Notes: generated by a model not told the origin, from the letters alone. Positions 1 to 6,293 are shown, counted from the first letter of the stretch. The stretch: 10,899 nucleotides of DNA from Candidatus Pacearchaeota archaeon (GCA_002686195.1 NZAS01000209.1:1-10899), one strand, 5' to 3'. Made by a program: numbers and translations.

Positions 1-1
1 C

Positions 2-805
2 CTGCTCCTCGATGAGCTGAATCGCTCCCTCCCTGGCGTCCAGCAGAGCTTCTTCCAGCTGATCCTGGACAGGCAGCTCGGCAACGACAAGAACGGTGTT
101 CCTTATACTCTCCACCCAGAGACCCGCATCATCGCGGCAGTTAACGTGGGTGCTGAGTACACCGTCGAGGAGATGGACCCTGCCCTGCTCCGTCGGTTCT
201 GGGTCAGTGACCTTGAGCCCACTGTGGATGACTTCCTGGCCTGGGCTGAGGGTAAGCTGGACCCGGTTACCTGTGACTTCATCCGTCAGCACCCGGAGCA
301 CCTTCGGGTCGATCCGAGCACTGTGGATCCTGGCACCGTCTGCCCGAACCCGGCATCCTGGCACCGTCTGGACATCAGCCTCCAGCACGCTGGTCTTCTT
401 GAGGCTCCAGGCACGGCGGGCTTCTACTCGGTCTGCCAGGGATTCGTTGGTGTCGAGGCAGCCATTGCCTTCAAGGACTTCGTTGAGAACTACGAGCTGG
501 TCATGTCAGCTGAGGACGTCCTGGACAACTACCCGAAGATCAAGGGCAAGGTGGCCAAGCTCACGGCTGATCGTGTCAACGCCCTGGTGGGCAAGGTGAT
601 CAACCACTGCAAGGACAATGACTGGACAGCCAGTCAGGCCAAGAATGTGGCAGACCTGGCCCGGGACGTCAATGACGAGATCATGGTCGATCTCTGGAAC
701 AAGGTGTCCGGGACCCAACGGCTGCCAAACATCCAGAAGCTGCATAAGCTCCTGGGTCAGGAGGTGGTCAAGGCCGTCCAAGGCTCAAGGCAGCTCAAGA
801 GTTAA
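2..805 (+). CDS. MoxR-type AAA+ ATPase, C-terminal part (5' end outside window)
   Basis: The reading frame is open from the window edge, so the start and Walker A motif are missing. It opens directly on a Walker B motif, LLLDELNR (bases 2-25), with the DE pair that coordinates and activates water for ATP hydrolysis. Sensor 1 is the Asn of AAVN (bases 134-145), and DPALLRRF (about 176-199) is the usual MoxR sensor/arginine-finger stretch after it. The remaining ~200 residues form a helical C-terminal region that I do not recognise. MoxR ATPases are ring-forming chaperone-like enzymes that work with a VWA-domain partner, and the next gene encodes such a protein, which supports a functional pair. 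G+C is high and codons mostly end in G or C. A GTG at 146 should not be taken as the start, because the catalytic motifs lie upstream of it. The family call is firm; the cellular target is unknown. Confidence 0.9.
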   Translation: MLLDELNRSLPGVQQSFFQLILDRQLGNDKNGVPYTLHPETRIIAAVNVGAEYTVEEMDPALLRRFWVSDLEPTVDDFLAWAEGKLDPVTCDFIRQHPEHLRVDPSTVDPGTVCPNPASWHRLDISLQHAGLLEAPGTAGFYSVCQGFVGVEAAIAFKDFVENYELVMSAEDVLDNYPKIKGKVAKLTADRVNALVGKVINHCKDNDWTASQAKNVADLARDVNDEIMVDLWNKVSGTQRLPNIQKLHKLLGQEVVKAVQGSRQLKS

Positions 806-823
806 CGGGACAGGGGTGTTCCT

Positions 824-847
824 GGGGCGGCCCGAGAGGGTCGTCCC
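824..847 (+). terminator. Strong hairpin after the AAA+ gene, possible terminator
   Basis: The arms at 824-833 and 838-847 pair over 10 positions (eight Watson-Crick, two G-U) around a GAGA loop, which is a GNRA tetraloop. It starts 18 bases after the ATPase stop codon and lies before a promoter-like element. The tail is only TTC, so there is no good U-tract. It could be a weak or factor-assisted terminator, or an mRNA-stabilising or processing hairpin. Confidence 0.5.
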
Positions 848-874
848 TTCACCCGCTTAATTGTGTCACGAGTC

Positions 875-905
875 TTGTGTAACGACGTCCAGGGCGGTGT
901 ATAAT
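875..905 (+). promoter_or_regulatory. Sigma-70-like promoter for the VWA/metallopeptidase gene
   Basis: A perfect TATAAT lies at 900-905, immediately preceded by TG. A TTGTGT at 875-880 could be a poor -35 box, but the 19-base spacer is long. The element lies between the hairpin at 824-847 and the ribosome binding site at 921. It would let this gene be transcribed separately from the ATPase. Confidence 0.5.
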
Positions 906-920
906 AAGAAAGTGGACATA

Positions 921-926
921 AAGGAG
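921..926 (+). promoter_or_regulatory. Shine-Dalgarno site fixing the start at 933
   Basis: AAGGAG lies six bases before the ATG at 933. The frame can be read back to a possible start at 861, but that start has no such site and the extension would cover the TATAAT element, so 933 is chosen. Confidence 0.8.
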
Positions 927-932
927 ATAAAC

Positions 933-2339
933 ATGGCAGACGCAAAGGGAACCTCAACAGATCTGACTCCGGTTGATCAGGCTAGCGACGCCAAGGCGAA
1001 GGCCTTCCAGCTCGCTCCTCACCTGATCAAGCTGCTGTGGGATGAGCCGTTCTTCGCTCACATCCTCAGGCCGGTGACGAAGGTGCGGACAGAGACGATT
1101 CCGACGGCCGGGGTTCTGGCCAAGGACGGTGACATCAAGATGTGGTGGAACCCCAAGTTCGTGGCTGGGCTCAAGGACAAGAAGGTCAAGGGCCTGCTCA
1201 AGCACGAGGGGTATCACCTGGTCCTTGGTCACACGACCACCCGGCGGATGGACCCGCACGTCATTCACAACTACGCCACTGATCTGGCGATCAACTCGCT
1301 CATTCCTAAGGATGAGCTGCCCGATGGCGGTCTGATCCCAGGGGTGGCATTCAAGCCACTGACCCAGGAGCAGAAGGATCAGATGGGTCCTGAGGCCGTT
1401 GGCCGATATCAGAGGGTCTCAGACAAGATCGCGAGCTTCCCCCTGGGCAAGGCCTCCGAGTGGTACTTCGGTCAGCTCATGGCTGATGATGAGATCAGGC
1501 AGGACATCGAGGACGGTAACAAGGTCGGCGGTAAGAGCCTGGCAGAGGCACTCAAGGACGGCGACGTGAGCATCGATGAGAACGGCAACCTGGTCGACAA
1601 GGATGGGAATCCTGTTACCTTGATGCCTGGTGCCACCGACGACCACGACGGCTGGGACGAGATGTCTGACGAGGACCGTGAGCTGATCAAGGGCAAGATC
1701 AAGCAGAATCTGGAGGAGGCAGTTAAGCGGTGTGACTCATCTGGGCAGTGGGGAAGCGTGGGTGCTGAGATGCGAGCCAAGCTGAGAGAGATGGTCAGCA
1801 ATGAGGTTGACTGGAGAAAGCTCCTCCGCTCTGCGGTTGGCTCGAAGCGACGTGCCGGACGTGACAGCTCCGTCAGACGTCTTAACCGGAAGTATCCCGG
1901 TGTCCACCCAGGACAACGTCGTCCGTACACCTCAGCGTGGGCAGTCTACGTCGATCAGTCCGGCTCCGTCGGAGATGACTCCCTCAGCCTGGCATTCGGA
2001 GAGCTGGCCTCCCTGGCCACGAGGACGACCTTCGACGTCTTCTACTTCGACACCTCGGTTGACGTCGACAACGGCTTCACCTGGAAGCGTGGACGCCGGG
2101 TCGTGGCTCAGCGGACCAGATGCGGCGGGACGTGTTTCGCGGCTCCCACCAAGCACGCCAATAAGAACCTGGACAAATATGATGGGATGATCATCATCAC
2201 GGATGGAGAGGCCGCTGCTCCTCCTCCGTCCCGCTGTCGTCGGATCTGGGTCCTGATCCCCGGTCGTGAGCTCCTCTTCCCGTTGCCTAAGGGCGACATC
2301 CTGGTCAAGATGAAGTTCCCGAAGAAGGAGGCCGCATGA
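933..2339 (+). CDS. Putative metallopeptidase plus VWA-like domain protein (DUF2201-like)
   Basis: This 468-residue protein has two recognisable parts. Near the N-terminus, H91-E-G-Y-H95 is an HExxH zinc motif, followed by H100 and by NYATDLAIN (113-121). This is the pattern of the 'putative metallopeptidase' domain found with VWA-like domains in DUF2201 proteins. The C-terminal part has a MIDAS metal site: D341-x-S343-x-S345, T400 in GGTCF, and D424 in IIITDGE. The stretch between, about 195-260, is acidic and probably flexible. Proteins of this type are usually encoded next to a MoxR ATPase, as here, and are thought to act as its substrate-binding partner or co-chaperone. Whether the HExxH site is catalytic is not known. 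The gene is G+C rich, and its last codons contain the ribosome binding site of the small overlapping frame at 2336. Confidence 0.88.
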   Translation: MADAKGTSTDLTPVDQASDAKAKAFQLAPHLIKLLWDEPFFAHILRPVTKVRTETIPTAGVLAKDGDIKMWWNPKFVAGLKDKKVKGLLKHEGYHLVLGHTTTRRMDPHVIHNYATDLAINSLIPKDELPDGGLIPGVAFKPLTQEQKDQMGPEAVGRYQRVSDKIASFPLGKASEWYFGQLMADDEIRQDIEDGNKVGGKSLAEALKDGDVSIDENGNLVDKDGNPVTLMPGATDDHDGWDEMSDEDRELIKGKIKQNLEEAVKRCDSSGQWGSVGAEMRAKLREMVSNEVDWRKLLRSAVGSKRRAGRDSSVRRLNRKYPGVHPGQRRPYTSAWAVYVDQSGSVGDDSLSLAFGELASLATRTTFDVFYFDTSVDVDNGFTWKRGRRVVAQRTRCGGTCFAAPTKHANKNLDKYDGMIIITDGEAAAPPPSRCRRIWVLIPGRELLFPLPKGDILVKMKFPKKEAA

Positions 2340-2428
2340 GGCCCATCAGAGCAGCATTTCGCCAGCTGAGGTTGATCCCTGTTGTCTTCTACGTCAGTGA
2401 ACGAAGTGCACCAGGATGGGAACTGTAG
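2336..2428 (+). CDS. Possible 30-residue translationally coupled peptide
   Basis: An ATG overlaps the stop codon of the VWA gene as ATGA and opens a 30-codon frame, MRPIRAAFRQLRLIPVVFYV and ten more residues. AAGGAGG at 2325-2331, inside the end of the upstream gene, lies four bases before it. The peptide is basic at the N-terminus and then hydrophobic. Its end overlaps the start of the next gene at 2416, so it could also serve only to couple translation between the neighbours. I recognise no family. The strong ribosome site is the main support, and a chance frame of this length is quite possible. Confidence 0.35.
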   Translation: MRPIRAAFRQLRLIPVVFYVSERSAPGWEL

Positions 2429-2670
2429 TGCCAACAAGGAAGGCAAGGGATAACTTGTTTACTGTTGGAAGTCTAGTAGACTTTAACGGCGGACCGTTTC
2501 CTAGCACAGAAAATAGATACGTGTGTCCTGGGATTGTTGTCAATGATGAGACTAGACAGCCCAGCGGAAGAAAGCTTATCACAGTGATGTGGGCAGATGG
2601 TCGGGTTACCAGTGAGTGGCCTGTGTATTTAACGCATGTGATTGATGATAGTGATGAGGAGATGACATGA
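2416..2670 (+). CDS. Small SH3-like beta-barrel protein, unknown function
   Basis: An 84-residue protein with the strand pattern of small SH3/KOW-like domains common in phage genomes: VGSLVDF (17-23), a turn, GIVVND (39-44), then ITVMWADGRVTSEW (54-67) and a closing hydrophobic strand. The 'GxLV ... GIV ... VxWxDGR' order is the basis for the call. Such proteins are often of unknown role, and nothing here shows a nucleic-acid or protein partner. The AGG just before the ATG is too close to be a good ribosome site, so translation may depend on coupling from the frame ending at 2428. The stop overlaps the next ATG as ATGA. This gene is much richer in A+T than the one before it. Confidence 0.7.
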   Translation: MGTVVPTRKARDNLFTVGSLVDFNGGPFPSTENRYVCPGIVVNDETRQPSGRKLITVMWADGRVTSEWPVYLTHVIDDSDEEMT

Positions 2671-3236
2671 GGCACGTGTGGGCGTTTGATGAGTGGTCTT
2701 GTCTTAGGCTTGACGAGATACGTGAGGCTCTCTTGCAAAAGGCAACAGATGCACCGAGACTTCGAGATATCACCCTGGGTGATCTATGCTGTCTTGCCGT
2801 TACGGGTGAATGCCCAGTCGGACTTTACGTGTTTATCGACGACGACGGCATAGCATATGCCGGAAAGACGCACGGCAGATCTCTTCATGAGAGGATCGTG
2901 AGCCACGTTGAGCACAGAATGCCTATCGCGGGGACACCTCATCTAGCGAGACTAGCACAGTCACTCATCAAGGTGGGTGCAGCAGATTGTGGAGTTGATG
3001 CTGTCAATAAGATACTGGATATGAGGATCCTATGGCTGCCTGTTCCATCAGGAGGCATGACATCAGATGAACATAAGCAGTTCATCGCATGTATTGAGAG
3101 AAGGCTGTTGTGGAGCGGATGTCTTGATCCTCGTCTCAATTCTGTCAGAGTGAAACATAATAGCACATACTCTCTACGTGGTAAGAGATATCAGCTCAAA
3201 GAAGAGATAATGCTGGGTGATCCTCTTTCTGTCTAA
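2667..3236 (+). CDS. GIY-YIG nuclease-like protein
   Basis: A 189-residue protein. From residue 52 it shows the GIY-YIG fold signature: GLYVF (52-56), then IAYAGKT (62-68) for the YIG half, followed by R71/R76 and H80, where the family has its conserved Arg and neighbouring polar residues. E144 in CIERRLLW fits the metal-binding Glu, and N158 fits the late conserved Asn. The first 50 residues are a helical extension that I do not recognise. GIY-YIG enzymes cut DNA with one divalent metal ion and include free-standing phage homing endonucleases as well as repair and restriction enzymes. No DNA-binding domain is obvious, so its target is unknown. The start overlaps the upstream stop (ATGA), suggesting coupled translation. 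Confidence 0.75.
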   Translation: MRHVWAFDEWSCLRLDEIREALLQKATDAPRLRDITLGDLCCLAVTGECPVGLYVFIDDDGIAYAGKTHGRSLHERIVSHVEHRMPIAGTPHLARLAQSLIKVGAADCGVDAVNKILDMRILWLPVPSGGMTSDEHKQFIACIERRLLWSGCLDPRLNSVRVKHNSTYSLRGKRYQLKEEIMLGDPLSV

Positions 3237-3253
3237 ATAAAGCTAATGTCACA

Positions 3254-3273
3254 TTATATTTATTCTCGTATTG
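3254..3273. promoter_or_regulatory. A+T-rich intergenic element related to the leader motif, inverted
   Basis: Read on the minus strand, 3254-3267 is GAGAATAAATATAA, one base different from GAGAATAGATATAA at 4858-4871. On the plus strand the overlapping TTCTCGTATTG (3263-3273) recurs as TTCTCGTGTTG at 9651-9661, also upstream of a motif-family gene. This suggests a regulatory site in the 48-base gap before the gene at 3288. Whether it is a promoter or a protein binding site cannot be told from sequence. Confidence 0.35.
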
Positions 3274-3287
3274 ACTTGTGAGGAATG

Positions 3288-3644
3288 ATGAAGGTTACAA
3301 GACAGGCTCTTAGGCAGATGATAATGGAAGAGGTCTCTGACACCCTTTCAGATGGAGATCTCATTGACTTCCCTGGATCTGGTGATGTCGAACAGGTCGA
3401 TAAGTTGTCGTTAGATTCTGCTATTGATTCAGTTGTGAATGTATTCGGCCTGGAGTCGATGGATCTATTTGATAAGGACCCAGGAGCACTAGAAGCATGG
3501 ACGAGTCAGGTGGAGGGTGCTAAGGAAGCGCTAAAGAGTGAGATAGACAGCGCTGTGAGACTAATTGATGATCAGCTAATGGATGGTGACTTTAATGACG
3601 ATCATGCCGCGTATAGTGTTTCAGATGGCGATGCAAGGGAATAG
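3288..3644 (+). CDS. Motif-family protein, divergent first member, acidic
   Basis: A 118-residue acidic protein. It begins MKVTRQALRQMIMEEV, a divergent copy of the segment shared by ten genes in this window. The ATG at 3288 is preferred to the one at 3285 because it aligns with the family start and lies better spaced from AGGA at 3281. After the tag, the chain is rich in Asp and Ser and predicted helical around 45-100 (for example VEGAKEALKSEIDSAVRLID), with no cysteine. I-M-E at positions 12-14 matches the [L/I]xE pattern discussed for the family. I do not recognise the body of the protein. The next family member starts three bases after its stop, so the two are probably co-translated. Confidence 0.75.
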   Translation: MKVTRQALRQMIMEEVSDTLSDGDLIDFPGSGDVEQVDKLSLDSAIDSVVNVFGLESMDLFDKDPGALEAWTSQVEGAKEALKSEIDSAVRLIDDQLMDGDFNDDHAAYSVSDGDARE

Positions 3645-3647
3645 AAA

Positions 3648-4028
3648 ATGAAGATTACAAAGGGACAGCTAAGAAGAATTATTAAGGAAGAGCTATCAGA
3701 GTCATCAGTTCACTTTGAAGAGCATAACTGGGAACAAGAATCAGCAACATTGATTGTAAACATTCTGCTGTCTGGAATGGAATCCGTTCTTGATCAAACA
3801 CTATCACAAGATGATGCCGATGAGTATGCTACTAATCTCATGTCTGCCCTTCAAAGACACGGATCACCACAGCTTCTTAAGTCAGTAACTGATATATATC
3901 GAGAAATTGAAAGAGGCGAATCGTCACATCTTGACAGCATCGTCAATGACGATCCTGGTCCTACGCCTGAAGAAGAGGCCCGCATGGATTATGAGGATGC
4001 AGCTGGAAGGCCATGGGAGCACAACTAG
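3648..4028 (+). CDS. Motif-family protein, 126 residues, unknown body
   Basis: It begins MKITKGQLRRIIKEEL, one of the best matches to the family consensus, after AAGGGA at 3635-3640. The rest is acidic and mostly helical (about 28-95), ending in a Pro/Glu-rich tail (GPTPEEEARMDYEDAAGR). L16-S17-E18 followed by Ser is a possible processing site of the [L/I]xE type, as is I12-K13-E14. No enzyme motif is visible. The end overlaps the following gene by 16 bases, which suggests coupled expression. The family call rests on the N-terminus only. Confidence 0.82.
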   Translation: MKITKGQLRRIIKEELSESSVHFEEHNWEQESATLIVNILLSGMESVLDQTLSQDDADEYATNLMSALQRHGSPQLLKSVTDIYREIERGESSHLDSIVNDDPGPTPEEEARMDYEDAAGRPWEHN

Positions 4029-4444
4029 ACGAGGTGGAACGAGAGATATCAGTTGGTGATCTCGTTGCTGTATTTGGGAGAACTCTTTCAACAGAGGGTG
4101 AGACAAAGCGCCACACATCTCTTGCGCGCGTGCTGTATGTTGGAATGAATGATATTATAGTTCGCGAGGATTGTGTCAGCGGCCGCATCTTTAACGTCAG
4201 TAAGACAAGGTGTGTAACTATTCTCGAAGAAGGCATTGATCCAGCTGCTGGCCTTCTCATCCCGCAGATAGGTGATCTTGTTGCGTGCATGAGTGACAGG
4301 TTCAGCAAGGAGAAGACACAAACAGGAATACTCATTGAGATAATTGATGTCCCTGCCAGATACATTATGGCAACAATCATTCAAGGCGACACAACAGAGA
4401 CATGCTCATTTAACGATCTGATTGTTCTATCAAGAAACACATAG
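4013..4444 (+). CDS. Protein with two SH3-like beta domains, unknown function
   Basis: A 143-residue protein that appears to hold two copies of a small beta-barrel unit. The first opens with VGDLVAVFGR (14-23) and continues through ARVLYVGMNDIIVRE; the second opens with IGDLVACMSDRF (86-97) and continues through TGILIEIIDVPARYIMATI. Each has the 'xGDLV ... hydrophobic strand, turn, strand' order seen in the single-domain protein at 2416. It lacks the tag of its neighbours even though it overlaps one of them by 16 bases, so the tag is not simply a local N-terminal bias. GGAAGG at 4005-4010 is a plausible ribosome site. Role unknown. Confidence 0.7.
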   Translation: MGAQLDEVEREISVGDLVAVFGRTLSTEGETKRHTSLARVLYVGMNDIIVREDCVSGRIFNVSKTRCVTILEEGIDPAAGLLIPQIGDLVACMSDRFSKEKTQTGILIEIIDVPARYIMATIIQGDTTETCSFNDLIVLSRNT

Positions 4445-4487
4445 AGCATAGGTCTCAATATTTATATGCGTACACGGGGATGCGCGC

Positions 4488-4856
4488 ATGGCAAGAAAAA
4501 AGAAGAAGCTCTGGAGCAAGCAATCGACATATACAACAGTCGACGGATTTGAGGTAAAGATGGACAGCACATGGGAGGTCGCAATGGCACTGCGACTAGA
4601 TGAGCTAGGCATCAGGTGGATGAGAAACGATAAGATGTTCCTCCCATATCTCTCAGCACGAGGAAGAAAGAGAAAGTACATTCCAGACTTCTACCTTCCT
4701 GACTATGACCTATACGTGGAGGTTAAAGGATACTTTACTGATGCTGCTCGACACAAGATGAAAAGTGTGCTAGAGATAAATGACGTGAGGCTGATCATTC
4801 TTGAGTCGCTTGCTGAGATACAGGACATCAACAATAGGCCTGAACTCCTGCGTTGA
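4488..4856 (+). CDS. PD-(D/E)XK nuclease-like protein
   Basis: A 122-residue protein with a very basic start (MARKKKKLWSKQ). The core of the PD-(D/E)XK nuclease fold can be followed: E30 in STWEVAMALRL on the first helix, D67 in YIPDFYLPDYD, and E78-V-K80 in LYVEVKGYF. The segment around 40-64 carries a run of basic residues that could contact DNA. Short proteins of this design include phage endonucleases, homing enzymes and Vsr-like or restriction-like nucleases, and the sequence does not distinguish these. GGGG at 4476-4479 lies upstream of the ATG. It sits between an SH3-like gene and the membrane protein, with an A+T-rich gap on the 5' side. Confidence 0.75.
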   Translation: MARKKKKLWSKQSTYTTVDGFEVKMDSTWEVAMALRLDELGIRWMRNDKMFLPYLSARGRKRKYIPDFYLPDYDLYVEVKGYFTDAARHKMKSVLEINDVRLIILESLAEIQDINNRPELLR

Positions 4857-4857
4857 A

Positions 4858-4883
4858 GAGAATAGATATAACAGTATGAGGAA
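4858..4883 (+). promoter_or_regulatory. Leader element, copy 1 (promoter-like box plus Shine-Dalgarno)
   Basis: GAGAATAGATATAACA (4858-4873) is followed by TATGAGGAA (4875-4883), whose GAGGAA is the ribosome site of the gene at 4892. The same arrangement recurs at 7826-7848. The A+T box resembles a phage -10 or late-promoter element, with a short leader to the ribosome site. No -35 box is evident. Confidence 0.5.
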
Positions 4884-4891
4884 TAATAACA

Positions 4892-5302
4892 ATGGTTGAA
4901 CTACTCAATATCGTATGGTCGGCGCTAGTAAGCGCTTTAACTCTCTGTTGGGATGCTGTGTATCTCGTGTTTCTTCTTGTTTCGGGTGTTGCGTCGTGGC
5001 TCCATGTCAGCTCGCCTCGTCTTGAAGGATTGCTCGTCGGTGTCGTGCTCTCGTGGTTGCTTCTTCGTCGTGATAAGCACCCTCTTCTTCGAGTTCTAAG
5101 CTCACCGCTCAAGCTTGTCGTTGACATCCTTGATCTCGCTTGGGATCAGGTCGTCGAGGTTGTCGGTGATGTGTGGGGAGTTGTCGTGTCATGGGTCAAT
5201 AAGGTTCTCGGTCTATGTCGAGGTCTCGTTGTCGGCATGTGGAACAGGCTGCTCGGAGGATTGCGTGCAGTTAGAGACGGGCTAAGCGGCAACAAAGAAT
5301 AG
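4892..5302 (+). CDS. Predicted small membrane protein
   Basis: A 136-residue, very hydrophobic protein rich in Val, Leu and Trp. Residues about 5-37 can form one long or two closely spaced membrane segments. A second hydrophobic segment at about 46-58 ends in the basic cluster RRDKH. From 65 to 120 the chain is a run of amphipathic helix with regularly spaced Trp (DLAWDQ, DVWGV, WVNKV, MWNRL). The C-terminus is hydrophilic. Two membrane segments and small size would allow a holin or another pore-type protein, but I see no specific family match and no endolysin gene nearby. The gene has its own leader element and ribosome site (GAGGAA, 4878-4883) and directly precedes the main run of motif genes. 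Its plus strand is pyrimidine-rich compared with its neighbours, as expected for hydrophobic codons. Confidence 0.72.
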   Translation: MVELLNIVWSALVSALTLCWDAVYLVFLLVSGVASWLHVSSPRLEGLLVGVVLSWLLLRRDKHPLLRVLSSPLKLVVDILDLAWDQVVEVVGDVWGVVVSWVNKVLGLCRGLVVGMWNRLLGGLRAVRDGLSGNKE

Positions 5303-5306
5303 CATA

Positions 5307-6293
5307 ATGAAAATCACAAAGCAACAGTTAAGAAGAATCATCAAGGAAGAGCTGATAAGAGTTCTCGTTGAAGCAGACTCAGACGGTGACGGAAGAAGCG
5401 ACAAACAGGAGCTTGAGGACATCGCCGCTGGGATGGAGGAGACCCAGAAGAGATCCTGGGATCTCTCAGAGGAAGAACTCCGGAACATGTCCCAAGAGGA
5501 ATATACAAACCTCCTGCGTGCAGAGGCCGATGCAGCGATGGCAGAAGACCCTGGGCTGTCTATGTCTGTTGTGGCTGAGTATGATCCGACACGCCCGTAC
5601 TTCACTGAATACGAGAATGCGCTAGAGATGGAGAGATCACTCCTATCAGATGCCATAGAGGATGTGATACAAAGCTACTGGGGATTCAAGCCCAGGAACT
5701 ATGAGAAATACAGGACAATGAACCTGCAGCAGCTACGAGACCTATATGAGAAAGAGATACAGCGCGCCTCTGAGCACATAGAAGAAGACGAGGGATGGGC
5801 AAAGGATATCGAAGATGAGAGGCGTGATCAAATGCAGGCAGACCTTGACGTCGCGAACATCGCCGCTGCTGAGGCCGCTGCTGAAGAAGAAAGAATGCGA
5901 ACGCCTGAGGAAGGTGAGGAGATACACAGACAGATCGGCATGGGAAGAGGTCGCACGATGTCAGAGTCATTCACACACAATCAGCTTAGAAGAATCATCA
6001 AAGAGACAATTGGTGAGATGAGCTCTGAAGAAGTTCATGAGGCAGTTGATACAGACGGTGACGGAAGAAGTGACAAGCAAGAGCTCGAGGACATCGCTGC
6101 TGGGATGAAGGGGGAAGAGGAGAGCGGTGAGGAATTACATGTTGATCTCCGTGGAATCAAGGTAACACCACAGAGCATTGCAAGACTTAAGGATCGTATG
6201 CGTCGTACAACTGGTCACATCTCTGGACCCAGAACTAAGGACGTGCCTCTTGGCATGTGGGATCCAAGAACAGGTAAGGTGAGAACAAAATGA
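5307..6293 (+). CDS. Motif-family protein with two tag plus EF-hand-like modules
   Basis: A 328-residue protein built as two similar halves. Residues 1-16 are MKITKQQLRRIIKEEL. After a short link ending L20-V-E22, residues 24-43 form an acidic cassette whose D24-x-D26-x-D28-G-x-x-D32-x-x-E35 pattern matches an EF-hand calcium loop. A helical, Glu/Ala-rich region (about 50-210) follows, partly coiled-coil-like. A second tag copy then occurs (NQLRRIIKE, 225-233) with a second cassette at 248-267, and a basic C-terminal stretch of ~60 residues. The internal tag starts at M218 with a good ribosome site, so a shorter 111-residue product is possible. No catalytic motif is visible. It starts four bases after the membrane protein gene and overlaps the next gene as ATGA. 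Calcium binding is suggested only by the loop pattern. Confidence 0.85.
   Translation: MKITKQQLRRIIKEELIRVLVEADSDGDGRSDKQELEDIAAGMEETQKRSWDLSEEELRNMSQEEYTNLLRAEADAAMAEDPGLSMSVVAEYDPTRPYFTEYENALEMERSLLSDAIEDVIQSYWGFKPRNYEKYRTMNLQQLRDLYEKEIQRASEHIEEDEGWAKDIEDERRDQMQADLDVANIAAAEAAAEEERMRTPEEGEEIHRQIGMGRGRTMSESFTHNQLRRIIKETIGEMSSEEVHEAVDTDGDGRSDKQELEDIAAGMKGEEESGEELHVDLRGIKVTPQSIARLKDRMRRTTGHISGPRTKDVPLGMWDPRTGKVRTK
5376..5435 (+). repeat. EF-hand-like cassette, copy 1
   Basis: Encodes DSDGDGRSDKQELEDIAAGM. It differs from copy 2 (6048-6107) at 7 of 60 bases and from copy 3 (10591-10650) at 10 of 60, with only one residue changed in each comparison. This shows selection on the protein sequence. 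Positions 1, 3, 5, 9 and 12 of an EF-hand loop (D, D, D, D, E) and the Gly at 6 are present; position 8 is Ser rather than the usual hydrophobic residue. Confidence 0.85.
5946..5960 (+). promoter_or_regulatory. Possible internal ribosome site and start
   Basis: AGAGG at 5946-5950 lies seven bases before an in-frame ATG at 5958. That ATG opens MSESFTHNQLRRIIKE, which places the internal tag close to a new N-terminus. It could give a separate 111-residue product ending at 6293, or be a remnant of a gene that has since been fused. Confidence 0.35.
5958..6005 (+). repeat. Internal copy of the N-terminal tag
   Basis: Encodes MSESFTHNQLRRIIKE, residues 218-233 of the protein starting at 5307. The QLRRIIKE core is identical to that of the tag at residues 7-14, while the flanking MKITK part is lost. 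It lies 14 residues before cassette copy 2, the same tag-then-cassette order as at the N-terminus. Confidence 0.75.
6048..6107 (+). repeat. EF-hand-like cassette, copy 2
   Basis: Encodes DTDGDGRSDKQELEDIAAGM, residues 248-267 of the protein starting at 5307. Seven bases differ from copy 1, six of them silent. It is preceded by V-H-E followed by Ala, similar to the L-V-E and L-H-E that precede copies 1 and 3. Confidence 0.85.

Noticed and set aside
96..860. Alternative plus-strand frames of 167 and 80 codons at 96 and 618
   Set aside because: They overlap the AAA+ gene, whose motifs fix the correct frame. Their Ser/Arg/Trp-rich translations are typical of shadow frames.
954..2156. Long open frames on the minus strand and in other frames under the VWA gene
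   Set aside because: They are expected in high-G+C coding DNA with G/C-ending codons. They lack ribosome sites and recognisable motifs, while the plus-strand frame has a clear domain pattern.
4459..4466. TATAAATA on the minus strand, identical to the T4 late promoter consensus
   Set aside because: It points away from any minus-strand gene, and an eight-base A+T word is likely by chance in an A+T-rich gap.
3954..4681. Minus-strand frames around 3924-4681
   Set aside because: They run antisense to genes with clear tag, SH3-like or nuclease patterns, and no promoter or ribosome site supports them.
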